Assembly: GCA_011526585.1 (NCBI GenBank)
Contig: WYBB01000188.1
Span: 1 to 46,250 of the forward strand
DNA length: 46,250 bases
Reading direction: 5' to 3'
DNA from: Deltaproteobacteria bacterium
GTDB lineage: Bacteria > Myxococcota_A > UBA9042 > PHBI01
In this document: positions 15,397 through 24,165 of the stretch, piece by piece
Numbering within the stretch: the stretch's first letter is position 1
Layout: the number at the start of each line of letters is the position of its first letter
Position numbers and translations under genes: made by a program
Notes under the pieces: generated by a model
The model's input: only the letters and a program-made list of their open reading frames with translations
Told to the model about the DNA's origin: nothing
Databases searched by the model: none

Positions 15397-17022
15397 ATGC
15401 GCGGGACGGAATCGAAGGTCGAACCTGGTGCGGGCATCGACGCGGCGACGCCGGCGACGTGGAGCGAGCCGGAGCGGCTGTTCGCGTTGCTCGCGCACAG
15501 CGACGCGTTGTCGCTGCTGATCGACCGGAACATGCGCGCGGTCTTCGCCGGGCCGTCGCTGATGCGTGTGCTCGGCTACACGCGCGAGGAGCTCGAGCGC
15601 CTGCCGGCGTCGCGGCTCATCCATCCGGATGACTACGGCGAGGCCAAGGCGGCTTTCGACCAGGTGGTGGCGAGCCCGCTGGGCACGGCGTGGCCGGTGA
15701 CGTATCGGGTGCGCCACAAGGACGGCAGCTGGCGTTGGCTCGAGGGGCGGGCGGTCAACCTGCTGGAGGATCCAGCGGTCGGCGCGGTGGTGCTCACGCA
15801 GCACGACGTGACGCAGCGGCGGGCCGCGGAGGAGGCCCAGCGGCAGCTGCAGGCGCAGCTCGTGCAATCCCAGAAGATGGAGGCGATCGGGCGGCTCGCC
15901 GGCGGGGTGGCGCACGACTTCAACAACCTCCTGTCGATCGTGCTGGGGTACACGGCGATCGTGCTCGATGACCCGGCGCTGCCGCCGTCTCTGGCCTCGC
16001 ACCTGGGCGAGGTGCGTCACGCGGGGCAGCGCGCGGCCGAGCTGACGCGGCAGCTCCTGGCGTTTTCGCGCAAGCAGGTGCTCGAGCCGCGCATCATCGA
16101 TCTCAACGAGCGCCTGGTCGCGCTGGAGCGCATGCTGACGCGCCTCATCGGCGAGGACATCGAGCTCGTGGTGCAGCGCGCGCCGCGGCTCGGCATGGTG
16201 CGCGTCGATCCGGCGCTCTTCGAGCAGGCGGTGATGAACCTCGTCGTCAACGCGCGCGACGCGATGCCGCATGGTGGCCGCCTGACGATCGAGACCGCCG
16301 CCTGCGAGGTGGGCGCGGAGGAGGTCGAGACCCACCTCGAGGCGAGCCCTGGGCCGCACGTGGTGCTCTCGGTGAGCGACACCGGGATCGGGATGGACAA
16401 GGCGACGCTCGCGCGGATCTACGAGCCCTTCTTCACCACCAAGCCGCTCGGGCGCGGGACCGGTCTCGGCCTGCCGATGGTCTATGGCCTGGTGCGCCAG
16501 AGCGGTGGGCACATGCGCGTGCGCACGCGCCCGGGGCAGGGCACGACCTTCGCGATCTACCTTCCGCGGTGCGAGCAGCAGGCGACCAGCTCCGAGCACG
16601 CGGAAGACCGGGCGCCGGTCGAGGGCGGTGGGGAGACCGTGCTGCTGGTCGAGGACGAGGCGCTGGTGCGGCGGCTGGCTGCGCGCATCCTGCGTTCGCG
16701 CGGTTATCGCGTGCTCGAGGCGGCGGACATGGGCCAGGCCCTCTCGCTCGAGGCCGCCTGCGATGACAGGATCGATCTCCTCTTGAGCGACGTGATGCTC
16801 CCGCGCGGCTCGGGCCCGCAGCTCGCGCGCAAGGTCGCCGAGCGGCGACCCGGGACGGCGGTGCTCTTCATGTCGGGCTACAGCGAGGAGACGAAGGCCG
16901 ACCACGGCATCGTCAACGCGGCCAACTTCGTGCAGAAGCCGATCACCCCCGAGGCGCTGCTCGCCAAGGTGCGCGAGGTCCTCGACACGCGGCCGCGCGC
17001 GGTCACGAGCGAACCGCGCTGA
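15397..17022 (+). CDS. PAS-containing hybrid sensor histidine kinase with receiver domain
   Basis: 541 aa, no membrane segment or signal peptide, so probably cytoplasmic. PAS fold at about 28-140 (YTREELERLPASRLIHPDD, ending LTQHDVTQRR). Phosphoacceptor His173 in GGVAHDFNNLLS, N box NLVVNARDAMPHGG (281-294), G boxes DTGIGMD and GRGTGLGLP. Receiver domain from about 413 with phosphorylated Asp465 in LLLSDVMLP and Lys in FVQKPI. Self-contained sensor plus receiver; a separate output protein is needed. It diverges from the biosynthetic operon and is a candidate regulator of it, though no direct evidence exists. Confidence 0.95.
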   Translation: MRGTESKVEPGAGIDAATPATWSEPERLFALLAHSDALSLLIDRNMRAVFAGPSLMRVLGYTREELERLPASRLIHPDDYGEAKAAFDQVVASPLGTAWPVTYRVRHKDGSWRWLEGRAVNLLEDPAVGAVVLTQHDVTQRRAAEEAQRQLQAQLVQSQKMEAIGRLAGGVAHDFNNLLSIVLGYTAIVLDDPALPPSLASHLGEVRHAGQRAAELTRQLLAFSRKQVLEPRIIDLNERLVALERMLTRLIGEDIELVVQRAPRLGMVRVDPALFEQAVMNLVVNARDAMPHGGRLTIETAACEVGAEEVETHLEASPGPHVVLSVSDTGIGMDKATLARIYEPFFTTKPLGRGTGLGLPMVYGLVRQSGGHMRVRTRPGQGTTFAIYLPRCEQQATSSEHAEDRAPVEGGGETVLLVEDEALVRRLAARILRSRGYRVLEAADMGQALSLEAACDDRIDLLLSDVMLPRGSGPQLARKVAERRPGTAVLFMSGYSEETKADHGIVNAANFVQKPITPEALLAKVREVLDTRPRAVTSEPR

Positions 17023-17060
17023 GCGCGCGCTCACGAGGCTCGGTCGCGAGCACGATGAAA

Positions 17061-17156
17061 CGGAGGCCCAGGGGAATCGAACCCCCCCAGGACGCCTCTT
17101 TGGCGCCCTACAGCGGTTTTGAAGACCGAGCAGCCCACCAGGACCGTCGGGCCTCC
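17061..17156 (-). tRNA. selC: tRNA-Sec (selenocysteine), anticodon UCA
   Basis: On the minus strand GGAGGCCC (17156-17149) pairs perfectly with GGGCCTCC (17069-17062), an 8-bp acceptor stem as in bacterial tRNA-Sec, with discriminator G at 17061 and no encoded CCA. Anticodon loop CTTCAAA gives anticodon TCA (17122-17120) with stem CGGT/ACCG. A long extra arm (GGGCGCC-AAAGA-GGCGTCC) follows and the T arm contains GGTTCGATTCC. All match SelC and not an ordinary serine tRNA. It shows the genome decodes some UGA codons as selenocysteine. SelA, SelB and selenoprotein genes are not in the window. Confidence 0.95.
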
Positions 17157-17196
17157 GCGCTCATCCTTAAATGAAATCCGAGCCCGACACCAACGC

Positions 17197-17655
17197 TCAT
17201 TCGGTCGCCGGCTGCTTCACGACGAGCACGGTGCATTCGGCCTTTCGCGCGATGCGCTCGGCGACACTGCCGAGGAAGAAGCGCTGGAAGCCGCGTCGCC
17301 CGTGGCTGCCGACCACGATCTGCTCCGCCCCGAGCTCACCCGCGACCCGCACCACCGTGTCGGCCGGGTTGCCGGTCTCCAGGCGCGTCGTGACGCCGAG
17401 CTTCGGGTAGCGCACGCGCTGCTCGTCGAGCGCCTTCTTCAGCTCGCGCTCGGCCTCTTCGACGTAGGCGCGCTCGAGCTCTCCCGGCGCACCGAAGAGC
17501 CCGAGATCGATCCCGCCGTCGGGACCGCTCGCAGGCTGGTGCACGTGCAGGATGCACAGGTTGCCGCCGCCCATCGCGTCGAGCTGTCCGGCCGCAAGGT
17601 CCAGCGCCGTCCGCGCATGGGCGGAGAAATCAAAGGCTACGATCCACGTACGCAT
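17197..17655 (-). CDS. Universal stress protein (UspA family)
   Basis: About 152 aa from ATG 17655, preceded by GGAG at good spacing; an in-frame ATG at 17670 and longer frame to 17730 are possible. The alpha/beta fold starts RTWIVAFDFSAHARTALD, and the nucleotide-binding motif GSHGRRGFQRFFLGS (G-2x-G-9x-GS) near the C-terminus predicts ATP binding. UspA proteins support survival under starvation or damage. Single-gene unit between tRNA-Sec and the WxxGxW lipoprotein, transcribed away from the latter. Confidence 0.9.
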   Translation of the reverse strand: MRTWIVAFDFSAHARTALDLAAGQLDAMGGGNLCILHVHQPASGPDGGIDLGLFGAPGELERAYVEEAERELKKALDEQRVRYPKLGVTTRLETGNPADTVVRVAGELGAEQIVVGSHGRRGFQRFFLGSVAERIARKAECTVLVVKQPATE

Positions 17656-17956
17656 GATCGGCTCCGTCATCTTCGAGTCCGTGCGATCGTCCCACGCATC
17701 CGCGTCTCGGCGCGCGGTTCGTTCGGCCACTCCGCTCTAACACGAAGCCACGAACATGCCGAGCCCGGCGCCCCTGCACACCGTCATCGCTACCCCGCGT
17801 CGCCGTGTCCCAACGCACAGTCCCTCACCGCGCGCCGTGCGTTTCAGCCCGCCGCCGCCGCGTGACCAGACCAGCCTTCGGCCCCGTCTCGATGCCTCGA
17901 CTCGGCACACTTCGTGCCCTGCGTAGCGCCAGCACCCTCTCGCACCGAGGTCGCCA

Positions 17957-18417
17957 TGACTCGCAACGCCCTCTCGCTCTCGCTCGTCCTCACCCTCGCG
18001 TTCGCGCTCCTCATCGCCGGCGCCTGTGGTCCGCCGTACTACGTCCAGGTCGATCACGACCCGGTCGTCGCCCCAATGCCCCCGCCCGCGGACATCGCCG
18101 AGGAGCCCGGCCCGCTCCCATGGCCCGGCGCGGTCTGGGTGCACGGCTACTGGTACTGGACCGGCGAGACCTACGTCTGGGTCGCCGGCGCCTGGTCCCG
18201 CCCCCCGGCCATCGGCTACGTCTGGGTCCGCACCGGCTGGGTCTTCCTCGACGGCCGCTACCGCTTCATGCCCGGTCGCTGGGCCCACCCGCGCCGCGTC
18301 CCGCGCTATCCCTACTATCGCCCGCCGCCGCACCGTCCCTCGCCGCCGCACCACCGCCCGACGCCGCCGCCCCACCGCCCGTCGCCGCAGCCCACGCGCC
18401 CGCCGCCCCACCGTTGA
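17957..18417 (+). CDS. Lipoprotein with YxWxxGxW-type repeats
   Basis: 153-aa precursor. ATG 17957 follows GAGGTCGCC; upstream starts at 17914 would lengthen the signal. Hydrophobic leader ends in the lipobox IAGAC, so the mature protein is lipid-anchored. The middle has repeated aromatic units (GYWYWTGETYVWVAGAW, then a second YVWVRTGW and a third MPGRW), matching the YXWXXGXW repeat family. The tail is a low-complexity His/Pro/Arg stretch. Function of the family is unknown; location at the outer membrane is inferred from the lipobox. Confidence 0.85.
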
Positions 18418-18600
18418 CCACGCGCTCCGAGCGCCGGCGTTCCACGAAAAGAACGGCCCTTGCGCGCGCCGCCAGGGCCGCCCCGCGCCCGAACCCACCG
18501 CCGCTTGCGCAACCCGCGCTTCCAGACGACACCACGACCGCCCTACGATGCACTTCGCCACGCCGCCGCGCGTGACACCCCGCAGACGTCGGAGTCGTCC

Positions 18601-20850
18601 ATGAGTCGTCACGTCCACGCCGCGCTCGTCATCGCCTCGCTGGCCGCCTGCGACGACGCCCCCGCGCCCTCGACCCCGCCCGCGTCCGCCGCGTCCGCCC
18701 CGTCGCCCGACTCCGCCATCCCCTTCGCCGCGCGCTTCGACGCGCACGGGGTCTATCGTCTCGACGCCTCGATCCCGCTCGCCTACCGGCGCCACCTCAC
18801 GCTCCCCACCGCCAAGGGCGACCAGTACGACAACAAGCGCGCCGCCGATCCCGAGAACTACGCCGTCACCGCCCCGCCACCCGCGATCACCGCCGTGCGC
18901 CCGATGACCGAGTGGGAGCCGATGCACGCCCTCGTCTTCGCCTACCCCGCCTACACCGCCCAGCTCGACCAGGCCTCCGACACCTTCGCGCAGATCGCCA
19001 GGTTCGCCTCCGACCACGGCGAGGTATGGGTCCTCGTCGACGGCCTGCAGGCCGAGACCATCTTCAAGCAGAAGCTCGCCCGCGCCGGCGTCGGCGACGA
19101 CAAGGTCGGCAGCGTCATCAAGTTCCTGCGCCTTCCCTTCGACACCTACTGGATCGTCGACTTCGGCCCGCTCCCGCTCGTCGACCGCACCGACGACACA
19201 TACGCATTCGCCGACTTCCGCTACTACCACGATCGCCCGCTCGACGACGCCATCCCGACCCTGCTCGGGCGCAGCGCCCCCTCCCTCGGGGTCGCCTCCA
19301 CGACGACGACCTTCCGCATGCCGCTCACCACCGAAGGCGGCACCTTCCAGTCGACCAGCGACGGGATCTGCATCACCAGCTCACGCCAGATCTACAACAT
19401 GAGCTGCTATGCCGGCTCCTGTCGCGAGTCGATCCTCGCCCTGTCGCTCGACGACCTGCAGACCCACCCCTACGCGGTCGAGATGCGCGGCGTGCTCGCC
19501 GCCTATGTCGGCTGCCGCGACCTCATCGTCACCCACAGCATCACAGACGACGGCACCGGGCACATCGACATGTACCTCAAGATCCTCGACGACGATCGCG
19601 TGCTGCTCGGCGAGTACCGCCCGCCCTTCGAAAACGACTACCAGGCCGACAACGCCGCGCTCATGAACGACAACGCCGCCTTCCTCGAGGCCTACATCGC
19701 CCCCGGCGACGACCTCCCGGCCTTCCAGGTCGTGCGCCTGCCGATGCCCGGCCACCGCACGGTGCAGGACTGGTTCGGCACCTACGACGTGCCCTTCACC
19801 TACATCAACTCGACCTTCTTCAACGGTCTCAACCTCTGGCCCGCCTACACCTTCAACGAGTGGAAGGACGGCCGCGCCGAGGCCGAGGCGATCTGGGAGC
19901 AGGTCCTGCCCGACATGCGCCACATCTGGATCGACAGCGAGGAGCTCTCCTACCAGTCGGGCGCGATCCACTGCGTCACGCGCACCATCCCGGCCAAGGA
20001 GGCGCGCGCGTGGGTCTCCGACGGCGCCTGCGCCGAAGACCTCTGCGCCGGCGCCGCCGGCGGCTATGACGGGGCGTGCGCCCTCAACGGCGCGAGCGAT
20101 CTCTGCTGGGGGCCCGAGTGGCTCTGCGGCTGCAACGACTGCCGCCAGTGCCCCGAGCTCGTGCCCGACACACCCTGCGGGTCGGTCAACTGGCGCGGCT
20201 GCTGTGACGCGGGCGACGTGCTCTTCTGCGACAACGCCCGCCTGCAGCGCCTCGCGTGCGCCGGCACCGGCTGCGGCTGGGACGCGGGCCAGGGCTTCTA
20301 CGGCTGCGGCCTGAGCGGCGAGGACCCGAGCGGCCAGACCCCCGCGAGCTGCGGTTGCGAGCCGAGCTGCGGCGAGCGCGTCTGCGGGAGTGACGGCTGC
20401 GGCGGGACCTGCGGCACCTGCCCCGACCAGAGCCGCTGCGTCGCCGGCGCCTGTCGCGACGACTGCGCCGACTGCCTGCCGGGGGACATGGGCTGTGACG
20501 GCGCCGTCGCGTGGCGCTGCGTCGCCGGCCCCGAGGACTGTCACCTGCGCGAGCTGATCGACTGCGCCGAGGCGGGCGAGACCTGCGACGACGGCGTGTG
20601 CGTCGACGTGCCGGTCGCCGACCCCGATCCCGAGCCCGACGTCGCCGAACCCGCGCCGGAGACCACCACGCCCGACACGAGCCCCACCGAGGTCGGCGCT
20701 GACGCGACCACCGATGACGAGCTCGCGCCACGCGGCGCTCGCGACTCGGGCTGCGGCGCCGGCGGCACCGGCCCGGGCGCTCTCTTCGGGCTCGCCGGTC
20801 TCATCCTCGTCGCGCGGTACGCTCGCTCGGCGCGCGCGCTTCGGGCATGA
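18601..20850 (+). CDS. Extracellular PAD/agmatine-deiminase family protein with MYXO-CTERM-like tail
   Basis: 749-aa protein from ATG 18601 (GGAG six bases upstream). Short leader with lipobox-like SLAAC (Cys17). Residues about 95-480 are a peptidylarginine deiminase-type domain: GHIDMYLKIL carries the catalytic His and Asp, INSTFFNGLN the conserved Asn, and SGAIHCVTRTIP the nucleophilic Cys. The following 220 residues are cysteine-rich (CGSDGCGGTCGTCPD), then an acidic linker and a C-terminal signal: GCGAGGTGPG, hydrophobic helix, Arg-containing end. This resembles the MYXO-CTERM sorting signal of Myxococcota. Export and domain layout suggest protein citrullination (as in Porphyromonas PPAD) rather than cytosolic agmatine catabolism, but substrate is unproven. 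Confidence 0.85.
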   Translation: MSRHVHAALVIASLAACDDAPAPSTPPASAASAPSPDSAIPFAARFDAHGVYRLDASIPLAYRRHLTLPTAKGDQYDNKRAADPENYAVTAPPPAITAVRPMTEWEPMHALVFAYPAYTAQLDQASDTFAQIARFASDHGEVWVLVDGLQAETIFKQKLARAGVGDDKVGSVIKFLRLPFDTYWIVDFGPLPLVDRTDDTYAFADFRYYHDRPLDDAIPTLLGRSAPSLGVASTTTTFRMPLTTEGGTFQSTSDGICITSSRQIYNMSCYAGSCRESILALSLDDLQTHPYAVEMRGVLAAYVGCRDLIVTHSITDDGTGHIDMYLKILDDDRVLLGEYRPPFENDYQADNAALMNDNAAFLEAYIAPGDDLPAFQVVRLPMPGHRTVQDWFGTYDVPFTYINSTFFNGLNLWPAYTFNEWKDGRAEAEAIWEQVLPDMRHIWIDSEELSYQSGAIHCVTRTIPAKEARAWVSDGACAEDLCAGAAGGYDGACALNGASDLCWGPEWLCGCNDCRQCPELVPDTPCGSVNWRGCCDAGDVLFCDNARLQRLACAGTGCGWDAGQGFYGCGLSGEDPSGQTPASCGCEPSCGERVCGSDGCGGTCGTCPDQSRCVAGACRDDCADCLPGDMGCDGAVAWRCVAGPEDCHLRELIDCAEAGETCDDGVCVDVPVADPDPEPDVAEPAPETTTPDTSPTEVGADATTDDELAPRGARDSGCGAGGTGPGALFGLAGLILVARYARSARALRA

Positions 20851-20926
20851 TTCGAGGCCGCGCGGCGTTTGACCCCGAGCCGCTCCGCACTTGTTGTCGC
20901 GACCAGGGGTGGCTACGCTGGCGGAG

Positions 20927-22321
20927 ATGCTGAGACCGGGGAGCGATGCCGAGAGCGAGCGAGGTCCGGGCCCCCCGAGGGTGGCCGATCCGGATCCGCT
21001 TGCCATCGCGCCCGCCGCCGCGCCCCCCTCTGAGTCCGGCGCGCGGCCGAGCAAGAAGGAGCTCCTCGCCGCGCTGCATCGCGACTTCGACGACGCACGC
21101 GACCTCTCGTTCGGCGAGGCCGACGCTGGCGGTGACGCCTGGGCGGCCGCGCTGCCGACCGACCCGACGCTGCCGCCGCCCGCGCACAAGACCCCCTGGA
21201 CCCCGCTGCAGTGGGTGCTCACCGGCCTGGCGATCGTGCTCATCGCGCAGGTGCCGTTGATCTGGGCGTTCACCGAGACCAGCGCCGGCGAAGGCCCCGC
21301 GGTCTACACCTGCGCCGATCTCGGCACCCCGCGCGCGGCACGCATGACCCCGCGCGAGCGCGTGCAGCTCGAGATCCGCTGCAACCCCAACGCGCACTCG
21401 GTGCAGACCTTCATCCGCGCCGACGACGCCCAGGCGATCCCCGAAGACGCGCAGGTCGTCGAGACCGATCAGCCCGAGGCCGTCGACCCGAAGCCGGTCG
21501 AGACCAAGTACCTCGCCGAGGTCACCACCCGCGCGGACAAAGAGACCCGCGCCAAGGCCGTCGCCCGACCCGATCGCCGCCGCGGGGCGCGCGCGCCGAA
21601 CACGCCCGCGGAGACCGCCGCCAACGCCGAGAGCCCGGCCCCGACGACCGCCCCGCCCGAGGCGCCCAGGGCCACGCGTGACGAGGCGCCGGTCGACGTC
21701 GAGGGCGAGCCCGACAAGGCCAAGGGGCCCGAGCTGCCACCGCGGATCGCCGACATCATGCACATGCCCAGGGGCGACGTCGGCGAGCCGCCGCCCCCGC
21801 GCCCGATGGAGCGCGGCCAGGGCGGCGGCGGCCCGCGCATCCTGATGCCCGCGACGAGCGAAGACAACGTGCTCGCCAACATCCGGGCGCTGGCCGGCGA
21901 GCACGGCACCAACGATCACCTCCCCGACGTCGAGCCCGGCGAGCGCACCGTGCTCAACGCCAACTCCTACAAGTACGCCGATTTCTTTCATACTGTGAAG
22001 CGCGCGGTCGAGCGCCACTGGCGCCCGAGCGAGGTCTACATGCGCCGCGACCCGACCGGCCAGGTCTACGGCGTCAAGGATCGCTACACCGTCCTGCGCG
22101 TCGAGCTCGACCGCCAGGGCGCCATCGTGAGCCTCATCGTGAGCCGGCCCTCGGGCCTCGACTTCATGGACGAGGAGGCCAAGCGCGCCTTCTCGGAGGC
22201 CCAGCCCTTCCCCAACCCGCCGCTCGGCCTCGCCGACACCGACGGGCGCATCCGCTTCGAGTTCGGCTTCTTCTTCGAGATCACCGGCGGGCGCTACCGC
22301 TTCAACTGGCGCCGTCTCTGA
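20927..22321 (+). CDS. TonB-like protein with single membrane helix
   Basis: 464 aa from ATG 20927 (an in-frame TTG at 20891 is the alternative). The cytoplasmic N-terminus is about 100 residues, followed by one membrane helix (WVLTGLAIVLIAQVPLIWAF), a long Pro/Ala/Glu-rich periplasmic linker and a C-terminal domain of about 110 residues (YADFFHTVKRAVERHW to FEFGFFFEI) that fits the TonB C-terminal fold. TonB proteins pass proton-motive energy to outer-membrane transporters. The long cytoplasmic extension is unlike classical TonB. No ExbB/ExbD genes are adjacent. The base context before ATG 20927 lacks a well-spaced ribosome site. Confidence 0.75.
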   Translation: MLRPGSDAESERGPGPPRVADPDPLAIAPAAAPPSESGARPSKKELLAALHRDFDDARDLSFGEADAGGDAWAAALPTDPTLPPPAHKTPWTPLQWVLTGLAIVLIAQVPLIWAFTETSAGEGPAVYTCADLGTPRAARMTPRERVQLEIRCNPNAHSVQTFIRADDAQAIPEDAQVVETDQPEAVDPKPVETKYLAEVTTRADKETRAKAVARPDRRRGARAPNTPAETAANAESPAPTTAPPEAPRATRDEAPVDVEGEPDKAKGPELPPRIADIMHMPRGDVGEPPPPRPMERGQGGGGPRILMPATSEDNVLANIRALAGEHGTNDHLPDVEPGERTVLNANSYKYADFFHTVKRAVERHWRPSEVYMRRDPTGQVYGVKDRYTVLRVELDRQGAIVSLIVSRPSGLDFMDEEAKRAFSEAQPFPNPPLGLADTDGRIRFEFGFFFEITGGRYRFNWRRL

Positions 22322-22421
22322 CCCGTGCGCTGGCGCCACCTCGCACTGTGCGCAGGCGCCCTCTCGCTCTTGTCGCGCATCCCTCTCGCGCATCATCACC
22401 CCGCTCGTGTATGAGCGAGGC

Positions 22422-24137
22422 ATGACGTGCAACGCCCGCGCGCTCGCCGCGCTCCTCACGCTCACCGCCTGCGCCGCCCCCGCGCCCACGCCCGCGCCGC
22501 CGCCCGCGCCCCCCTTCGAGATCCAGCTCCTCGCCTTCAACGACTTCCACGGGGCGCTCGATCCGCCCGCCGGCAGGTACGGCCAGATCCAGACCGACGC
22601 CGGCCCCGTCGACGCCGGCGGCGCCGAGTACCTCATGACCTGGATCGAGTCCCTGCGCGCGCCCCACCAGCGCACGCTCGTCGTCGCCGCCGGCGACAAC
22701 ATCGGCGCGACCCCGCTCATCTCGGCGGCCTTCCACGACGAGCCGACCATCGAGGCCCTCGACCTCCTCGGCCTCGCCATCAGCGCCGTCGGCAACCACG
22801 AGTTCGACGAGGGCATCGACGAGCTCCGCCGCATGCAGCACGGCGGCTGTCATCCCAGCGACGGCTGCTTCGGCGACGACGGCTTTTCCGGCGCGCGCTT
22901 CACCTACCTCGCCGCCAACGTGCACCTCGCCGACGGCTCGGGCACCCTCTTCCCGCCCTACGCGATCCGCACCTTCGCCGACCCCGCGCGCCCCGACGCC
23001 CCCGTCGACGTCGCCTTCATCGGCATGACCCTCGAGGGCACGCCCGAGGTCGTCACCGCCGCCGGCGTGCGCGGCGTCTCGTTTTCCGACGAGGCCGCGA
23101 CCGTCAACGCGCTGGTGCCCGAGCTCCGCGCCCGCGGCGTTCACGCCATCGTCGTGCTCCTGCACGAGGGCGGCTTCGCCACCGGTCGCTACGACGGCTG
23201 CGAGGGGATCTCCGGCCCGGTCTTCGAGATCGTTCCCCGCTTCCACCCCGACGTCGACGTCGTCGTCACCGGCCACACCAACGCCGCCCACGTCTGCGAC
23301 ATCGACGGCCGCCTCGTCACCTCCGCCGCGCACTGGGGCCGCCTCGTCACCGACATCCGCCTCGTGCTCGACCCCGCCAGCGGCGACGTCATCGCCAGGT
23401 CCGCCGCCAACGTCATCGTGCGCCGCGACGTCGCCAAGGCCCCCGCCATGAGCGCGCACATCGACCGCTACAAGGCCCTCATCAAGGGGATCGAAGCGCG
23501 CGTCGTCGGCACCATCGCCGCCGACATCCTGCGCCAGCCCAACGACGCCGGCGAGATGCCGCTCGGCCTCTTCATCGCCGACGCCCACCTCCACGCCGAG
23601 CGCGACCCCTCGGCCGGCGGCGCCGAGATCGCCTTCGTCAACCCCGGCGGCGTGCGCGCCGACCTGATCCACGCCGCCTCCTCCAGCGGCGAGGCGCCCG
23701 GCGAGATCACCTTCGGCGAGCTCTTCGCCACGCAGCCCTTCAACAACGCGCTGGTCACCATGACGCTCAGCGGCGCCCAGCTCGAGCGCCTGCTCGAGCA
23801 GCAGTTCCGCAGCGGCGAGCAGGCCCGCGACCTCCCGAAGATCCTTCAGTCTTCCGAAGGTTTGCGCTACACCTGGGACCCGAGCCGCCCGCCTGGTGAC
23901 TTCGTCGATCCGGCCACGATCGAGATCCTCGGTCGCCCGCTCGACCTCGCGCGTCCCTATCGCGTCGTCGTCAACGAGTTCCTCGGCAGCGGTGGCGACG
24001 CCTTCGACGTCTTCAAGGAGGGCACCGATCGCAAGATTGGCATCCTCGACGTCGACGCCCTCGTGTTCTACCTCGAGGATCGCCCCGCGCTCACCGCGCC
24101 CACGCCCGGTCGGATCATTCGCGCGCCGCCACGTTGA
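22422..24137 (+). CDS. 5'-nucleotidase/UshA-type metallophosphoesterase lipoprotein
   Basis: 571-aa precursor with lipobox LTAC followed by a Pro/Ala spacer. Metallophosphoesterase motifs in order: LAFNDFHGAL, AAGDNIG, VGNHEFDEG, VVLLHEGG and VVTGHTNAAH, giving the two-metal site. The C-terminal 5'-nucleotidase domain includes VNPGGVRADL and FGELFATQPFNN with conserved Asn/Arg/Phe residues for base stacking. Expected to hydrolyse extracellular or periplasmic nucleotides to nucleosides and phosphate. It converges with the histidine kinase gene, leaving 28 bp. ATG 22422 is preferred to GTG 22407 because the leader is then compact. Confidence 0.92.
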   Translation: MTCNARALAALLTLTACAAPAPTPAPPPAPPFEIQLLAFNDFHGALDPPAGRYGQIQTDAGPVDAGGAEYLMTWIESLRAPHQRTLVVAAGDNIGATPLISAAFHDEPTIEALDLLGLAISAVGNHEFDEGIDELRRMQHGGCHPSDGCFGDDGFSGARFTYLAANVHLADGSGTLFPPYAIRTFADPARPDAPVDVAFIGMTLEGTPEVVTAAGVRGVSFSDEAATVNALVPELRARGVHAIVVLLHEGGFATGRYDGCEGISGPVFEIVPRFHPDVDVVVTGHTNAAHVCDIDGRLVTSAAHWGRLVTDIRLVLDPASGDVIARSAANVIVRRDVAKAPAMSAHIDRYKALIKGIEARVVGTIAADILRQPNDAGEMPLGLFIADAHLHAERDPSAGGAEIAFVNPGGVRADLIHAASSSGEAPGEITFGELFATQPFNNALVTMTLSGAQLERLLEQQFRSGEQARDLPKILQSSEGLRYTWDPSRPPGDFVDPATIEILGRPLDLARPYRVVVNEFLGSGGDAFDVFKEGTDRKIGILDVDALVFYLEDRPALTAPTPGRIIRAPPR

Positions 24138-24165
24138 CCCGCGGCCCGCCGCCGCCGGCCCGACC

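Noticed and set aside
17061..17156. tRNA-Ser with long extra arm
   Set aside because: Anticodon UCA and 8-bp acceptor stem identify tRNA-Sec instead.
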